Positions 43,508 to 52,039 are shown, counted from the first letter of the stretch. The stretch: 64,000 bases of DNA from Aquibacillus sediminis (GCF_005870085.1 NZ_SZNM01000015.1:1-64000); one strand, 5' to 3'. Translations and numbers: made by a program. The notes: generated from the sequence alone by a model not told the origin.

Positions 43508-45373
43508 TTATGATTGTGGTGAAAGGCTTGCGGTTGTATCATATATCATTTTTATTTCTTCAAACCATCCTTTTACCTCCTGGAATACACCATGCTCTCT
43601 TAAGTCTTCAGCAGTAATATTTTTAACTATACTGCCATTCAGAACTCTCTTTATTGCTTTTTCTCTTTCACTTTCATTAGATATATGTTTAAATGCGATA
43701 CCCTTCAAAGTATTGGGTATATCGATTTCACTCCAATTAGATTCATATTGAGAAAGATCACATTTAAAGTATTCCTCTATTATTTTCCTTGGTATATAGT
43801 TCTCCATTTCCCGTAGTTTTGTAACAGTACCTGAACGTCGACCATCTTGCTCAGAGTTCATATTATCTACTGCTTTTTTGTACTTCTGAATATCTCCATC
43901 GTATAAATGAAATTCTTTTGTATTTGAATGCTCAAAGTGGTTCAAATTTATCCAATCAATTAATCTACTTCCACCTAAATTATAAATACTTATATCTGAG
44001 TTCTCTAAATCTATTATTTCCCTTAATTCAGGTATATGCTTATTTATATTTCTTATAAATAAGACATCATTTGGTCCTTCAACACAAACCACAACACTAG
44101 AGTGAATAGTAGGTAATATACCAAGTGTATCAACTATACTTCTTACCTTAACATCTCTATCAGAAACTATCGCAGGGTAACCATACTCATCTTTAGAAAT
44201 CATTATTAAAGAATTTTCATCTACTATTTGGGCTATTTCAGGAGTATGTGTAGTTATAAATACTTGGCTATTTTCTTTTTGAGCTATAGCAGTCAATGAA
44301 TCAATAATCATATGTTGATAATTAGGGTGTTGAGAAGTTTCTGGTTCTTCTATAGCATATATAACATTCTTGTTTCCTTTTTCTAAAGCAGCTTGTTCCG
44401 CCTGTGCTCTAAAATAACTCAAGAGTATTAATCTTCTTATACCACTTCCACGTTTATTTAATGGAATTTCATTATCTGTGTCTAAATTAAATTTGAATAA
44501 TGAGTCCCATGTTTTAAGATCAGGTATTGTTTTTAGTTCTTTTGCAATCTCTCCATTAAAATCTTTTAACTTATCGATAGTCTTACGCCCAACTTCTTCA
44601 ACCCTCTCTACTACTTGATCTCTTATACTATCTAATTCTTCTTGTAAATCTGCTAATACCTCTTTTGTTATAGCCTTCATTGGATCTTGAACTTCCCTAT
44701 CACCATCTGTATTATTTCTGTCTGATTGAAATAGGTTAAACAAGGGTAAATTTTCTTTTAATTTCAACCAATTTTTAAAACTTTCATCCTGGGTATCTTT
44801 TATGTCTAGTGTAGTTTCTTTAAAGATGGTCTTATCATTAATTAAACTATCAAATATTGCCTGTCTCATGTCTGCCTTTTTCGTCTTATTAATACTATCA
44901 AAGGTGTCAATTTCATCTTCATGATCTTTTAATAGATTTTTCAAGTCACTTTGACTATATGTAATTAAAGGTTTGTCAAATAGGTTTGGGTGCAAAGCCT
45001 TTATTAAAACACTTATGCTGTTTTGTGTGATTGATTTACCACCAGCATTAATTATCTTTTTCACTTCTAGATAACCTTCATTGTTTAACAGATATTCATC
45101 TCGTAAAGAAGTTGGATTAGAAGCATCTAATATTACTAATTCATCTTCCCCCATCTCAAAAGTAACTCCTATTTCTATAACTTTCTCAGTAGAATATTTA
45201 TTACAATCAGTGAGATCGGGCTTCACATCGTTAAAAAAGATATTTAGTGCATCTAATATTGTACTTTTTCCAACATCGTTTTTACCTATTATGACATTTA
45301 AATTTTCATTAAAATCAACTTCTAATTCTTCGTATCCTCGAAAATTTTTCAATTGTAATTTACGTAACTTCAA
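43508..45373 (-). CDS. OLD-family ATPase-nuclease (class 1-like)
   Basis: 621 residues. The N-terminal ABC-type ATPase has Walker A GKNDVGKST (30-38), signature-like NKRGSGIRRLILLS near 310 and Walker B VIYAIEEPETSQHP near 345. The C-terminal TOPRIM domain has VVVCVEGPNDVLFI near 425 and LYDGD near 500. OLD proteins are nucleases, several with anti-phage roles. No UvrD-like helicase lies next to it, so it is not a Gabija pair. TTG start behind GGGAGGG. Confidence 0.85.
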   Translation of the reverse strand: MKLRKLQLKNFRGYEELEVDFNENLNVIIGKNDVGKSTILDALNIFFNDVKPDLTDCNKYSTEKVIEIGVTFEMGEDELVILDASNPTSLRDEYLLNNEGYLEVKKIINAGGKSITQNSISVLIKALHPNLFDKPLITYSQSDLKNLLKDHEDEIDTFDSINKTKKADMRQAIFDSLINDKTIFKETTLDIKDTQDESFKNWLKLKENLPLFNLFQSDRNNTDGDREVQDPMKAITKEVLADLQEELDSIRDQVVERVEEVGRKTIDKLKDFNGEIAKELKTIPDLKTWDSLFKFNLDTDNEIPLNKRGSGIRRLILLSYFRAQAEQAALEKGNKNVIYAIEEPETSQHPNYQHMIIDSLTAIAQKENSQVFITTHTPEIAQIVDENSLIMISKDEYGYPAIVSDRDVKVRSIVDTLGILPTIHSSVVVCVEGPNDVLFIRNINKHIPELREIIDLENSDISIYNLGGSRLIDWINLNHFEHSNTKEFHLYDGDIQKYKKAVDNMNSEQDGRRSGTVTKLREMENYIPRKIIEEYFKCDLSQYESNWSEIDIPNTLKGIAFKHISNESEREKAIKRVLNGSIVKNITAEDLREHGVFQEVKGWFEEIKMIYDTTASLSPQS

Positions 45374-45429
45374 AGTTATGTCCCTCCCAGAATATAATTA
45401 ATAAATACTTGCTTAGCATAACTATAATA

Positions 45430-45471
45430 AAAGGGCAGTCTATCAGTTATCATCTTGATAAACTGCCCTTA
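45430..45471 (-). terminator. Terminator behind the MORN gene
   Basis: AAGGGCAGT...TATCA and TGATA...ACTGCCCTT pair as a long stem, and on the minus strand TTTTATT follows. It separates the MORN operon from the OLD gene. Confidence 0.8.
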
Positions 45472-45503
45472 GTTGTGTTTGTTTTATTCTATTTTAAGTC
45501 ATC

Positions 45504-45833
45504 TTAGCTTAAATTTTTGATCCCATGATGGAATTCTCCTTCGAATTGGAGAGTCCCTTCTTCGGAAAATAGTTTGCCAGACCCGTGGTAATTCCCGTCC
45601 TTCCACTCGCCTTCGTACATTTTTTGTCCGTCTCTACTGTACATTGTTCCAAATCCATGTATCTCCCCATTGCAAAAGTCACCTTCGTATCTTAATGGCG
45701 GATTTTCTGGATCATCTACACTTCCAAACGCATAATAAAGCTTGCCAGATCCATGCTCCTTACCATCTTCCGCTTCCCCTTCATATAGTTTGATTTCCGT
45801 TAACGGTTCATACCAAATCACTTTTCCCCTCAT
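45504..45833 (-). CDS. MORN-repeat protein
   Basis: 109 residues built from four MORN-like units, each Y/F-E-G-x-x-x-x-G-x-x-H-G-x-G: YEGEAEDGKEHGSGKLYYAF, YEGDFCNGEIHGFGTMYSRD, YEGEWKDGNYHGSGKLFSEE and the partial FEGEFHHG. MORN repeats form beta sheets that bind lipids or proteins. Its ATG overlaps the stop of the zinc-finger-like gene (ATGA), so the two are translated together and probably act together. Confidence 0.85.
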   Translation of the reverse strand: MRGKVIWYEPLTEIKLYEGEAEDGKEHGSGKLYYAFGSVDDPENPPLRYEGDFCNGEIHGFGTMYSRDGQKMYEGEWKDGNYHGSGKLFSEEGTLQFEGEFHHGIKNLS

Positions 45834-46840
45834 AGGACATCCTCCTCAAATTTATAGTACAAATCTAATTCCCGGTAACACGCTTCACAATAATAAAAGT
45901 CGTCCGGTGCACGACGACTCGACTTGTCATCAACTATTTGATTACATTCTGGGCAGTCTACTTCATTGAGCCAGGATATTTCTTTTGTTAGTGCTTCATC
46001 TTGCGTTAGGGCATCATACCATTGCATCCGCTGGAAGGAATCGGTCGTAAACCATTTATGATTGTTTTCTTTGTCTCGGTATTTTCGGTGATTCCGAATA
46101 AATTCCCGCAGCACTTCTGGTCGTTTTCTCTTTCGCATGATCGCGTCACTTACCTCAATCGCAAATCGTTTAGTTGTATCTGGTAGCGCCTTTTTACATT
46201 GAACCAGTTGTTTTCCAAGTAGTTCCGAATCCTCTCTTAGTGTCATCAACATCCGATACATCTCACCCGCAACAGGGCCATCATCCCCACCATTCCACAA
46301 GACGGTTGCGTAATCACTATCATTCATCACGTTGTTGATATCTCTCAGGATGACGCTTAACTCTAAGTGTGTTGCGAAATCTTTTTGAAGCGATCGGTTT
46401 AAGTAAGAAGTATATTTATCCTTCAACTTTTCGAAATCCCAAAATAGAAACAGATAATCATCTGCATAGCCGTCGTAATGCGGTTCTGCTTCTAGTTCAT
46501 CAAAGCAATCACTATTACAATATTGATGATCATCAATATCAATCACATAAATATCCTCTAGCGGTGAGAAACAATAGGTGCAATATCCCCACTCTGGCTT
46601 TGTTTTCCAATCTTTTTGTTTATAATAAAGCCACCCTTCACGTGATACACTTCGCAACAATCGACCAACATACCCTTTTATTTTTCGTTTCCCTACGGCC
46701 TTTTCCATTTTCCTATAAAGCTTTCGCTCAGCCACCTTCAATTCCTGTAACACCTCAATACTTTTTGCTTCGCGTTGTTTTTTGAAATATCCCCGGCAAA
46801 ACGCTTTGAACGCTACGAAATCTTGTTTTTCAATTAACAT
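45830..46840 (-). CDS. Protein with two CxxC zinc-binding modules, unknown function
   Basis: The 336-residue soluble protein has two apparent zinc modules: GYCTYCFSPLEDIY...QYCNSDCFDEL (near 86-115) and DCPECNQIVDD...YYCEACYREL (near 295-325), each a pair of CxxC/CxxxC knuckles. In between is a helical domain with KRFAIEVSDAIMRKRKRPEV. I do not recognise the family. It is coupled to the MORN protein. Its first ~35 codons are duplicated at 47862-48022. Confidence 0.65.
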   Translation of the reverse strand: MLIEKQDFVAFKAFCRGYFKKQREAKSIEVLQELKVAERKLYRKMEKAVGKRKIKGYVGRLLRSVSREGWLYYKQKDWKTKPEWGYCTYCFSPLEDIYVIDIDDHQYCNSDCFDELEAEPHYDGYADDYLFLFWDFEKLKDKYTSYLNRSLQKDFATHLELSVILRDINNVMNDSDYATVLWNGGDDGPVAGEMYRMLMTLREDSELLGKQLVQCKKALPDTTKRFAIEVSDAIMRKRKRPEVLREFIRNHRKYRDKENNHKWFTTDSFQRMQWYDALTQDEALTKEISWLNEVDCPECNQIVDDKSSRRAPDDFYYCEACYRELDLYYKFEEDVL

Positions 46841-47136
46841 GTTATCTCCTCCTCATTCCGCACTATACAAACGCGATTTTTTTGTCGGCATAGGTCTTTT
46901 AAAATAAATTTTTCAGCCCAGAGATCATTAACCCAATACTTAACAATCAAATGATAATGAAAATGATGATGGTGAAGATCGAAACACCTCCAATTTTCCG
47001 TTCCTTCCATCTATACAAACGGCATTTTTATTTTTCTACGCTTTTTTCAGATTTCAATGGGATACTTTTTGGCATAAAAAAAGACTACAACGGCTTTGTA
47101 GTCAGGGGAGGATAGTTATTAAAATAGGGGAAATGG
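46841..47136. other. Intergenic, upstream of the zinc-module gene
   Basis: No gene. A short hairpin CTACAACGGCTTTGTAG lies at about 47086. Part of this stretch (47040-47136) is repeated at 47940-48022. Confidence 0.5.
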
Positions 47137-47183
47137 GTGGCATCGGACTTCTCCGTTTGAACATTTGAAGTACCTGACCCCTA
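47137..47183. repeat. Family-A palindrome, copy 11 (worn)
   Basis: GTGGCATCGGACTTCTCCGT, TTGAACATTTGAAGTACCTG, ACCCC. The inner stem is lost, and the right arm GTACCTGACCCC is kept. Confidence 0.55.
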
Positions 47184-47219
47184 GTTCCTAAATCTAATAA
47201 ACATGCACTGATGTTATTG

Positions 47220-47693
47220 TTAACCTTTCTTTTTCTCCAAGAGATATTGAAACCAATACATTAAAAATGCCTTAGAAAAGTAATAGAGGAAAAACTGAAA
47301 TTTACTTAACCGAACTAATTGATAATGTTTTACTCTTTTTGCAAATGTTGCAACTGGATAAGCAAATAAAGCATTTACCAATGCGTTAAGTGCAAGAAAT
47401 GTTTTAAACTTTCCGTACGTCCATTTCAATATCCACAAGGAACCCACAAAAAACGGTCCAATTAGATAAGGGAGTTCACCGAATAGAACAGAATGCGGTC
47501 TATTATAAAAAACCCACCATTTCTGTTTTTTTCCAATTAGTGTAGTAAGGAGTTCTACAAGAAATATAAGAAATGCAACTGGAAAAAATCTTTTTATATG
47601 ACGTTTCCCGATTAAAGGAATAGTCAGCCATGCAAGCGCGACAATAGTGAGATTAACTAACCTTTGGATTTTTACTGTCAAAACCTTCATCAT
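47220..47693 (-). CDS. Multi-pass membrane protein of unknown function
   Basis: 157 residues with four hydrophobic segments. KKQKWWVFYNRPHSVLFGEL then PYLIGPFFVGSLWILKWTYG near residue 55 is a block I associate with an uncharacterised Bacillaceae membrane family related in style to CBO0543. RBS AGGATG precedes the ATG. No function assigned. Confidence 0.65.
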   Translation of the reverse strand: MMKVLTVKIQRLVNLTIVALAWLTIPLIGKRHIKRFFPVAFLIFLVELLTTLIGKKQKWWVFYNRPHSVLFGELPYLIGPFFVGSLWILKWTYGKFKTFLALNALVNALFAYPVATFAKRVKHYQLVRLSKFQFFLYYFSKAFLMYWFQYLLEKKKG

Positions 47694-47861
47694 CCTTTAT
47701 TCAATACCTAATTGTTAAAATACCCAACAAACAACTTTCTTATGTATAAGTCCCCTCAAGGACTAGACGATCTTTTTAATAACGGTGCCTGTAATTTTTT
47801 TCAAATTTACTTCTATATTACATAAACACGATGCTATCGGGACAGATCCTCCCCGCGTGTA

Positions 47862-48022
47862 ATATCTCGATACTTTTTACTTCGCATTCCTTACTGAAAT
47901 ATCCCCGGCAAAACGCTTTGATCACGAAGAAATTTTGTTTTCAATGGAATATTTTTTGGCTAAAAGAAGACCACAACGGCTTTGTAATCGGGGAAGGATG
48001 AGTTATTAAATTAGGGGCAACG
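47862..48022 (-). pseudogene. Duplicated 5 prime end of the zinc-module gene
   Basis: 47862-47945 matches 46755-46835 (shared TGAAATATCCCCGGCAAAAC GCTTTGA). 47940-48022 matches the upstream region 47040-47136 (shared CACAACGGCTTTGTA-type block, then GTTATTAAA.TAGGGG). A repeat of family A follows both copies (11 and 12). The intervening 200 bp are missing. Confidence 0.8.
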
Positions 48023-48071
48023 GGTGGCATAGACTTACTCGTGGACACTTTTCCATGTGGAGTACCTGACT
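48023..48071. repeat. Family-A palindrome, copy 12
   Basis: GGGTGGCATAGACTTACTCG, TGGACACTTTTCCATGTGGA, GTACCTGACTC. Paralogue of copy 11 within the same duplicated segment. Confidence 0.7.
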
Positions 48072-48144
48072 CAAATTTTTTATTTAGGATGAAACATAAT
48101 TAACATTTTTCCATAATAAAATTTCACAAGCGGGGTGGTACAAA

Positions 48145-48693
48145 ATGAAAGATATTCTGTTAATCTTACTTCTTCAATTGATTTATGTTCCAGTATTTAG
48201 CCTTCGTACCATCATGCTTGTGAAAGGGTACCGGCTTAATGCAAGTTTGTTCGGTTTCATAGAATCTGTCATTTATGTGTTCGGTTTGTCGATTGTGTTA
48301 ACGGGAGAACAAAGTATTCTTTCGATGATTGTGTATGCATTAGGTTTTAGTATTGGAATTTTGATTGGGTCTGAGATCGAAGAAGAAATGGCAATTGGCT
48401 ACATCACGTTACATGTGATTTTGACGAATCGAAATAAACAGTTAATTGAGCAATTGCGCGTCGAAGGTTATGGCGTTACGATTTATGTCGCCGAAGGAAA
48501 AGATGCTGATCGTTTTAAATTAGAGATCATTACAAAGCGGAATCAAGAAGAAGGCTTGATTGAAATGATTAAAGAATATGAGCCTCAAGCATTTATTGTC
48601 GCTTATGAACCACGATACTTTAAAGGCGGATTTATCTTAAAGGCTATGAAAAAGCGTAGGAAGAAAAAGAGAGTGAAGCAAAAGAGTAGTTAG
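48145..48693 (+). CDS. UPF0316 membrane protein (DUF2179)
   Basis: The 182-residue protein has three helices (KDILLILLLQLIYVPVFSLR near the start with the conserved R-T-I-M-L-V-K-G-Y-R) and a C-terminal DUF2179 domain (about 105-165; GYGVTIYVAEGKDADRFKLE). It ends in a very basic tail KKRRKKKRVKQKSS. Homologues such as YebE of B. subtilis are uncharacterised; DUF2179 may bind a small molecule. RBS GGGGTGG precedes the ATG. Confidence 0.85.
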   Translation: MKDILLILLLQLIYVPVFSLRTIMLVKGYRLNASLFGFIESVIYVFGLSIVLTGEQSILSMIVYALGFSIGILIGSEIEEEMAIGYITLHVILTNRNKQLIEQLRVEGYGVTIYVAEGKDADRFKLEIITKRNQEEGLIEMIKEYEPQAFIVAYEPRYFKGGFILKAMKKRRKKKRVKQKSS

Positions 48694-48729
48694 GTTTATT
48701 GGAGGGCGTAATCTCTTGGAATATTTAAA

Positions 48730-48778
48730 AGGTATCTGGTACTCGTGGACAAGTGTCCATAAGATGTACCAGGTACCA
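48730..48778. repeat. Family-A palindrome, copy 13
   Basis: AGGTATCTGGTACTCGTGGA, CAAGTGTCCATAAGATGTAC, CAGGTACC. Inner stem TGGACA/TGTCCA intact; the outer pair is GGTAtCTGGTAC / GTACCAGGTACC. Confidence 0.8.
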
Positions 48779-48917
48779 AGACCTGTTTACTTGCTTCATA
48801 GACTATCATGATATTCTCCGTCTCCATTACAAGTTGCTATACGAAGATTTCTTCAACAGGAAAGTCTTCAGCCTATCCGATTTTGACCTATGAGGTTAGG
48901 CACCTCATGTGCAAATA

Positions 48918-48946
48918 TTGAAACAATAGGTATAGTTAGATATAAT
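48918..48946 (+). promoter_or_regulatory. Sigma-A promoter of an antisense RNA
   Basis: TTGAAA (48918-48923), 17-bp spacer, TATAAT (48941-48946). It points into the 3 prime end of the toxin gene on the other strand. Start expected near 48953. Confidence 0.75.
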
Positions 48947-48952
48947 AATATA

Positions 48953-49088
48953 TATAATAAAAATGACAGAGCGTAACTACACTCTGTCAATGTGTAACTA
49001 CATGCCGCATGAAGAGCGGCTGACCAAGTCTAGAAATAAGTAACCTTTCCTATTCCTTTGGTCGGGGGCAGGACGGTTACTTTTTCTG
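48953..49088 (+). ncRNA. Predicted antisense RNA of the type I toxin
   Basis: It runs from the promoter at 48918-48946 to the hairpin AAGTAACC (49038-49045) / GGTTACTT (49075-49082), followed by TTTCTGTTT. About 135 nt, complementary to the toxin mRNA end, in the manner of RatA against txpA. Predicted from promoter and terminator only. Confidence 0.6.
48964..48989 (-). terminator. Terminator of the type I toxin mRNA
   Basis: TGACAGAG (48964-48971) pairs with CTCTGTCA (48982-48989); the minus strand continues TTTTTATTATA. Confidence 0.75.
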
Positions 49089-49177
49089 TTTGAGACGATC
49101 ATAAATACAACTGTAATACCAGCTACTAAAACTAAGTTAGGTTGTAGTGCTACAGTGATCGCTTCATATGTCGTCAT
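48998..49177 (-). CDS. Type I toxin-like small membrane peptide (holin-like)
   Basis: The 59-residue peptide begins MTTYEAITVALQPNLVLVAG ITVVFMIV, a short N-terminal block (M-T-x-Y-E-A/S) plus one membrane helix. This is characteristic of TxpA/BsrG-type and putative holin-like toxins. The C-terminal tail SNRKSNRPAPDQRNRKG is basic. ATG 49177 follows GGGAGGTGG. A TATAAT at 49241-49246 (minus) may be its -10. Such toxins depolarise the membrane when not silenced by antisense RNA. Confidence 0.75.
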   Translation of the reverse strand: MTTYEAITVALQPNLVLVAGITVVFMIVSNRKSNRPAPDQRNRKGYLFLDLVSRSSCGM

Positions 49178-49342
49178 GATACCACCTCCCTTCAGTCGGG
49201 AAGTGGCCAACCGCCTACCACGCTATGTAGTTACATATCTATTATAACCTTATCCCTTATTCAAACACCAATATATTCCACACCTTTCAACGACACCTAA
49301 AACCACAAGTACACAGTTGCTTGCTTTTTTAATATACAAAAA

Positions 49343-49428
49343 AGGCACCTGCTACTCCTCGTGGACATGTGTCCATAAGATGTACCAGGTACCTAGAGCC
49401 GGGACAGAGAACCTGTCCCCTTGTCCCA
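49343..49428. repeat. Family-A palindrome, copy 14, beside a GGGACA hairpin
   Basis: 49343-49394: AGGCACCTGCTACTCCTCGT, GGACATGTGTCCATAAGATG, TACCAGGTACC. 49401-49428 follows: GGGACAGAGAACCTGTCCCC TTGTCCC, a second family (also 58877 and 61252). Confidence 0.75.
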
Positions 49429-49431
49429 TTT

Positions 49432-50148
49432 TTATGGATTTGTTGACCAGAGTCCTGCTGTTTTCACAAAAACTCTTGGATCAAGCTTTAGTTGAGAAAC
49501 GATGTAGTATGCAAGGTCTTCTGGATGCATGACGCGTTCGACATCGCCTTTAATAAGGTTCGCTTCATTTGCTAGGTCGGTGGCAACCGTACTAGGTGTT
49601 AACGCACTAACGCGAATGTTATGTTTTCGAACCTCTTGCATCAACGATTCGGTTAATCCCATCACCGCGAACTTGGATGCGCTGTAAGCACTTGTTACTG
49701 GTGCGCCTTTTTGTCCGGCAGTCGAAGAGATGTTGATGATATCTCCTGATTGTCGTTCGATCATCTCCGGCAGTACTGCTCTTGTTACGTTATACACGCC
49801 CATCAGGTTCACACGAATAATGTTTTCCCACTCGTCTGGCTCTAGGTCTAAAAATCCTCCAAATTTAGCAACTCCAGCATTGTTGATCAAAATGTCCACT
49901 TGTCCTAAGTCGGATTGAATATGCTCCACCGCATGCGTGACAGCTTCGTTATCTGATACATCCGCTGTTGCTGCCGAAATGTTCACGTCATATTGTTTGA
50001 GTTCCTCGCCTACTTTTTCAATATTTTCCATTGTACGGCCGACGAGTCCGATATTTACTCCCTCTTTAGCAAGGGCGATCGCTGTTGCTTTGCCAATTCC
50101 TCTACCAGCACCTGTGATTAATGCTGTTTTTCCTTTTAATGATTGCAT
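49432..50148 (-). CDS. Short-chain dehydrogenase/reductase, FabG-like
   Basis: 238 residues with TGAGRGIG (near 12), a Arg in LVGRTMENI that favours [14 protein letters not shown] near 88, catalytic SSTAGQKG and YSASKFA near 155. It is typical of 3-ketoacyl/acetoacetyl reductases, but many SDRs look alike. The start is ATG 50148 behind AGAGGAG; a longer frame to 50196 lacks a site. Confidence 0.88.
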   Translation of the reverse strand: MQSLKGKTALITGAGRGIGKATAIALAKEGVNIGLVGRTMENIEKVGEELKQYDVNISAATADVSDNEAVTHAVEHIQSDLGQVDILINNAGVAKFGGFLDLEPDEWENIIRVNLMGVYNVTRAVLPEMIERQSGDIINISSTAGQKGAPVTSAYSASKFAVMGLTESLMQEVRKHNIRVSALTPSTVATDLANEANLIKGDVERVMHPEDLAYYIVSQLKLDPRVFVKTAGLWSTNP

Positions 50149-50292
50149 TGTAACACTCCTCTTTTCTATGGATTGAACCTCTACATCAACTTTCAACCTT
50201 CTATAGTCTTACCCAACTGGATGAGAATGAAACTTTGTATGGGGTGACAGGCACCACAATGTTATTTTCACCGACAATCCTTTAACAAGCAA

Positions 50293-50323
50293 AAAAAACG
50301 CTCAGATTAAATCTAAGCGTTTT
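50293..50323 (-). terminator. Terminator of the ABC-F gene
   Basis: AACGCTCAGATT and AATCTAAGCGTT pair with one mismatch. On the minus strand an eight-T run follows. Confidence 0.8.
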
Positions 50324-50347
50324 TAACTAAATTATATCTGCAGCAAC

Positions 50348-51820
50348 CTAGTTTCCACTATGAATTATTTTTTTATCATCAATCGTCAACTGTACATCTG
50401 CTACATTTTCAATAAATTGTTTATCATGCGAAACAAAAAGAATCGTGCCTTCATATCCGGAAATAAACGTTTCTAATGCTTCAATTGCTTGGATGTCTAA
50501 AAAATTGGTTGGTTCATCTAATAATAAAATATTATACTCCCCTAAGAACAGCTGACAAAGTTGGAGTCGAAGCGCTTCTCCACCACTTAATGCTTTCACA
50601 TTTTTTTGTATATCTGTCCCAACAAACCGCATCGAATGTAATACACTCCGTAAAAAGGCTTCATTATATTCGGATCGATTTTTCACAAATTGTAAAACTG
50701 TTTCATTACTAGTAAATTGATAACTCATTTGCTTGAAATAACCCATTTTTGCTTTTGGAGAAATCGTTAAACTAGGATCATGATTTGCAATATGTTGTAG
50801 CAAGGTACTTTTCCCACTACCGTTGTTTCCAGTAATTGCAATGTTTTGACCAAGTGGCAGTTGGAAACTAACTTCATCTAATAATACGTTGTTCTCCACT
50901 TGAAGCGTAAATCTGTCTGCCATAATGGGAAACTTATTATGCAATTCTACCGCTTTTGATTGATGGAAAACAATTGGTCTCTCTTCTTTTACAGCTTTTA
51001 CTTCCTGCAGTTTTTCCATCCGGCTCTCGATCGCTTTTGCGGTACGTTGCATCGCTTTTTGACTCGATCCCTTGGACTTTGTCATAAACGATTTATCCGG
51101 TTTAGCATTTGCTTCCCTTTTAGACATCTGCCCCGCCTGAGCAACCTTCTTTGCTTTTGCCATTTTTTCTTGCGCTGCTTTTTCGAGTCTAGCCTTTTCT
51201 TTTATAAATTGTTCATGGGCTTCTTGCTGTTGTTTATGTTCTAACTCCTTTTGAGCGACGTATTCACTATAATTTCCTGAGTAAACACTCACTTTTCCAT
51301 CATCAATTTCCCAAATCGTCGTAACTAATTCGTCTAGCACAACACGGTCATGACTAATTAATACAAGCGCCCCATAATAATAACGAAGTTCGTCTAACAA
51401 AAAGGAAATGCCTTGTTGATCCAAGTGCGTTGTCGGCTCATCGATGAGCAATGATTCGTAATAAGGCGTAAACAACTGGGCGAGTTTCATCCTTGTTTGC
51501 TCTCCGCCGCTTAACTGAACCGAGTCTTTTGGTATATCTAATTTTCCAAGCAAAACTGGATCGACTTCGTTGGCCGGTATGGCTGATGGTGCTTCCAGTT
51601 GTTCAAAGTAGCCACACGCCACATGACGGTGCACCATACCTTTTGTTGGTTGAACATGTCCCGCCAATAATTTTAACAACGTACTTTTTCCTGCACCGTT
51701 TTTACCAACAATCCCTATACGGTCAAATTGGTGAATAGCTAAACGATCAATTTTTATAATTTCTTTATCTAAATAACTCACTTCGACATTTTCTAATTCA
51801 AAACAAATTTGTTCCATCAT
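50348..51820 (-). CDS. ABC-F protein, antibiotic-resistance (ribosome-protection) type
   Basis: 490 residues of two fused ABC ATPase domains without membrane helices: Walker A GKNGAGKST (39-47), LSGGEQ (103-108) and LIDEPTTHLD (near 125-134). A long basic linker follows (about 195-300; KEKARLEKAAQEKMAKAKKV), then a second set GNNGSGKST, LSGGEALRLQ, LLDEPTNFLD. The architecture fits the Vga/Vml/Msr group that dislodges macrolides, lincosamides or pleuromutilins from ribosomes. It lies behind a long leader with regulatory features. RBS GGGAGGTAGCA. Confidence 0.85.
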   Translation of the reverse strand: MMEQICFELENVEVSYLDKEIIKIDRLAIHQFDRIGIVGKNGAGKSTLLKLLAGHVQPTKGMVHRHVACGYFEQLEAPSAIPANEVDPVLLGKLDIPKDSVQLSGGEQTRMKLAQLFTPYYESLLIDEPTTHLDQQGISFLLDELRYYYGALVLISHDRVVLDELVTTIWEIDDGKVSVYSGNYSEYVAQKELEHKQQQEAHEQFIKEKARLEKAAQEKMAKAKKVAQAGQMSKREANAKPDKSFMTKSKGSSQKAMQRTAKAIESRMEKLQEVKAVKEERPIVFHQSKAVELHNKFPIMADRFTLQVENNVLLDEVSFQLPLGQNIAITGNNGSGKSTLLQHIANHDPSLTISPKAKMGYFKQMSYQFTSNETVLQFVKNRSEYNEAFLRSVLHSMRFVGTDIQKNVKALSGGEALRLQLCQLFLGEYNILLLDEPTNFLDIQAIEALETFISGYEGTILFVSHDKQFIENVADVQLTIDDKKIIHSGN

Positions 51821-51846
51821 TGCTACCTCCCGAAATTTTTATCCTT

Positions 51847-51898
51847 TCGTATCGATAGCTAGGATCGATACGAGCTTTTTTAAAACGAAGCTCGTATC
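51847..51898 (-). promoter_or_regulatory. Two mutually exclusive hairpins before the ABC-F gene
   Basis: Hairpin 1: GATACGAGCTT (51867-51877) with AAGCTCGTATC (51888-51898). Hairpin 2: TCGTATCGAT (51847-51856) with ATCGATACGA (51864-51873). They share 51867-51873, so only one can form. The leader peptide stop lies within hairpin 1. Neither has a U-run; they may steer ribosome access to the ABC-F start. Confidence 0.6.
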
Positions 51899-51920
51899 AA
51901 TAGAAAAGTAACATACACAT
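51897..51920 (-). CDS. Short leader peptide MCMLLFY
   Basis: ATG TGT ATG TTA CTT TTC TAT TGA, preceded by GGAGTG at 7-base spacing, about 77 bp before the ABC-F start. Short leader ORFs of this kind control ABC-F genes by drug-induced ribosome stalling. Expression is inferred. Confidence 0.45.
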   Translation of the reverse strand: MCMLLFY

Positions 51921-51944
51921 TCAGAATCACTCCATATTTAAGTA

Positions 51945-51977
51945 AAATAAAAAATCACAGACATCTGTCTGTGATTT
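51945..51977 (-). terminator. Leader terminator T3
   Basis: AAATCACAGACA (51952-51963) pairs perfectly with TGTCTGTGATTT (51966-51977); on the minus strand TTTTTTATTTT follows. It would stop transcripts from the erm-type promoter before the ABC-F gene. Confidence 0.75.
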
Positions 51978-52039
51978 CGAGTAAATGGGAACATATCCGT
52001 ATGTGTCATCAAATCATATATGTGGATATAACATAGAAC

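Noticed and set aside
43508-45833. Gabija defence system
   Set aside because: The OLD protein is present but there is no UvrD-like helicase gene next to it; the neighbours encode MORN and zinc-module proteins.
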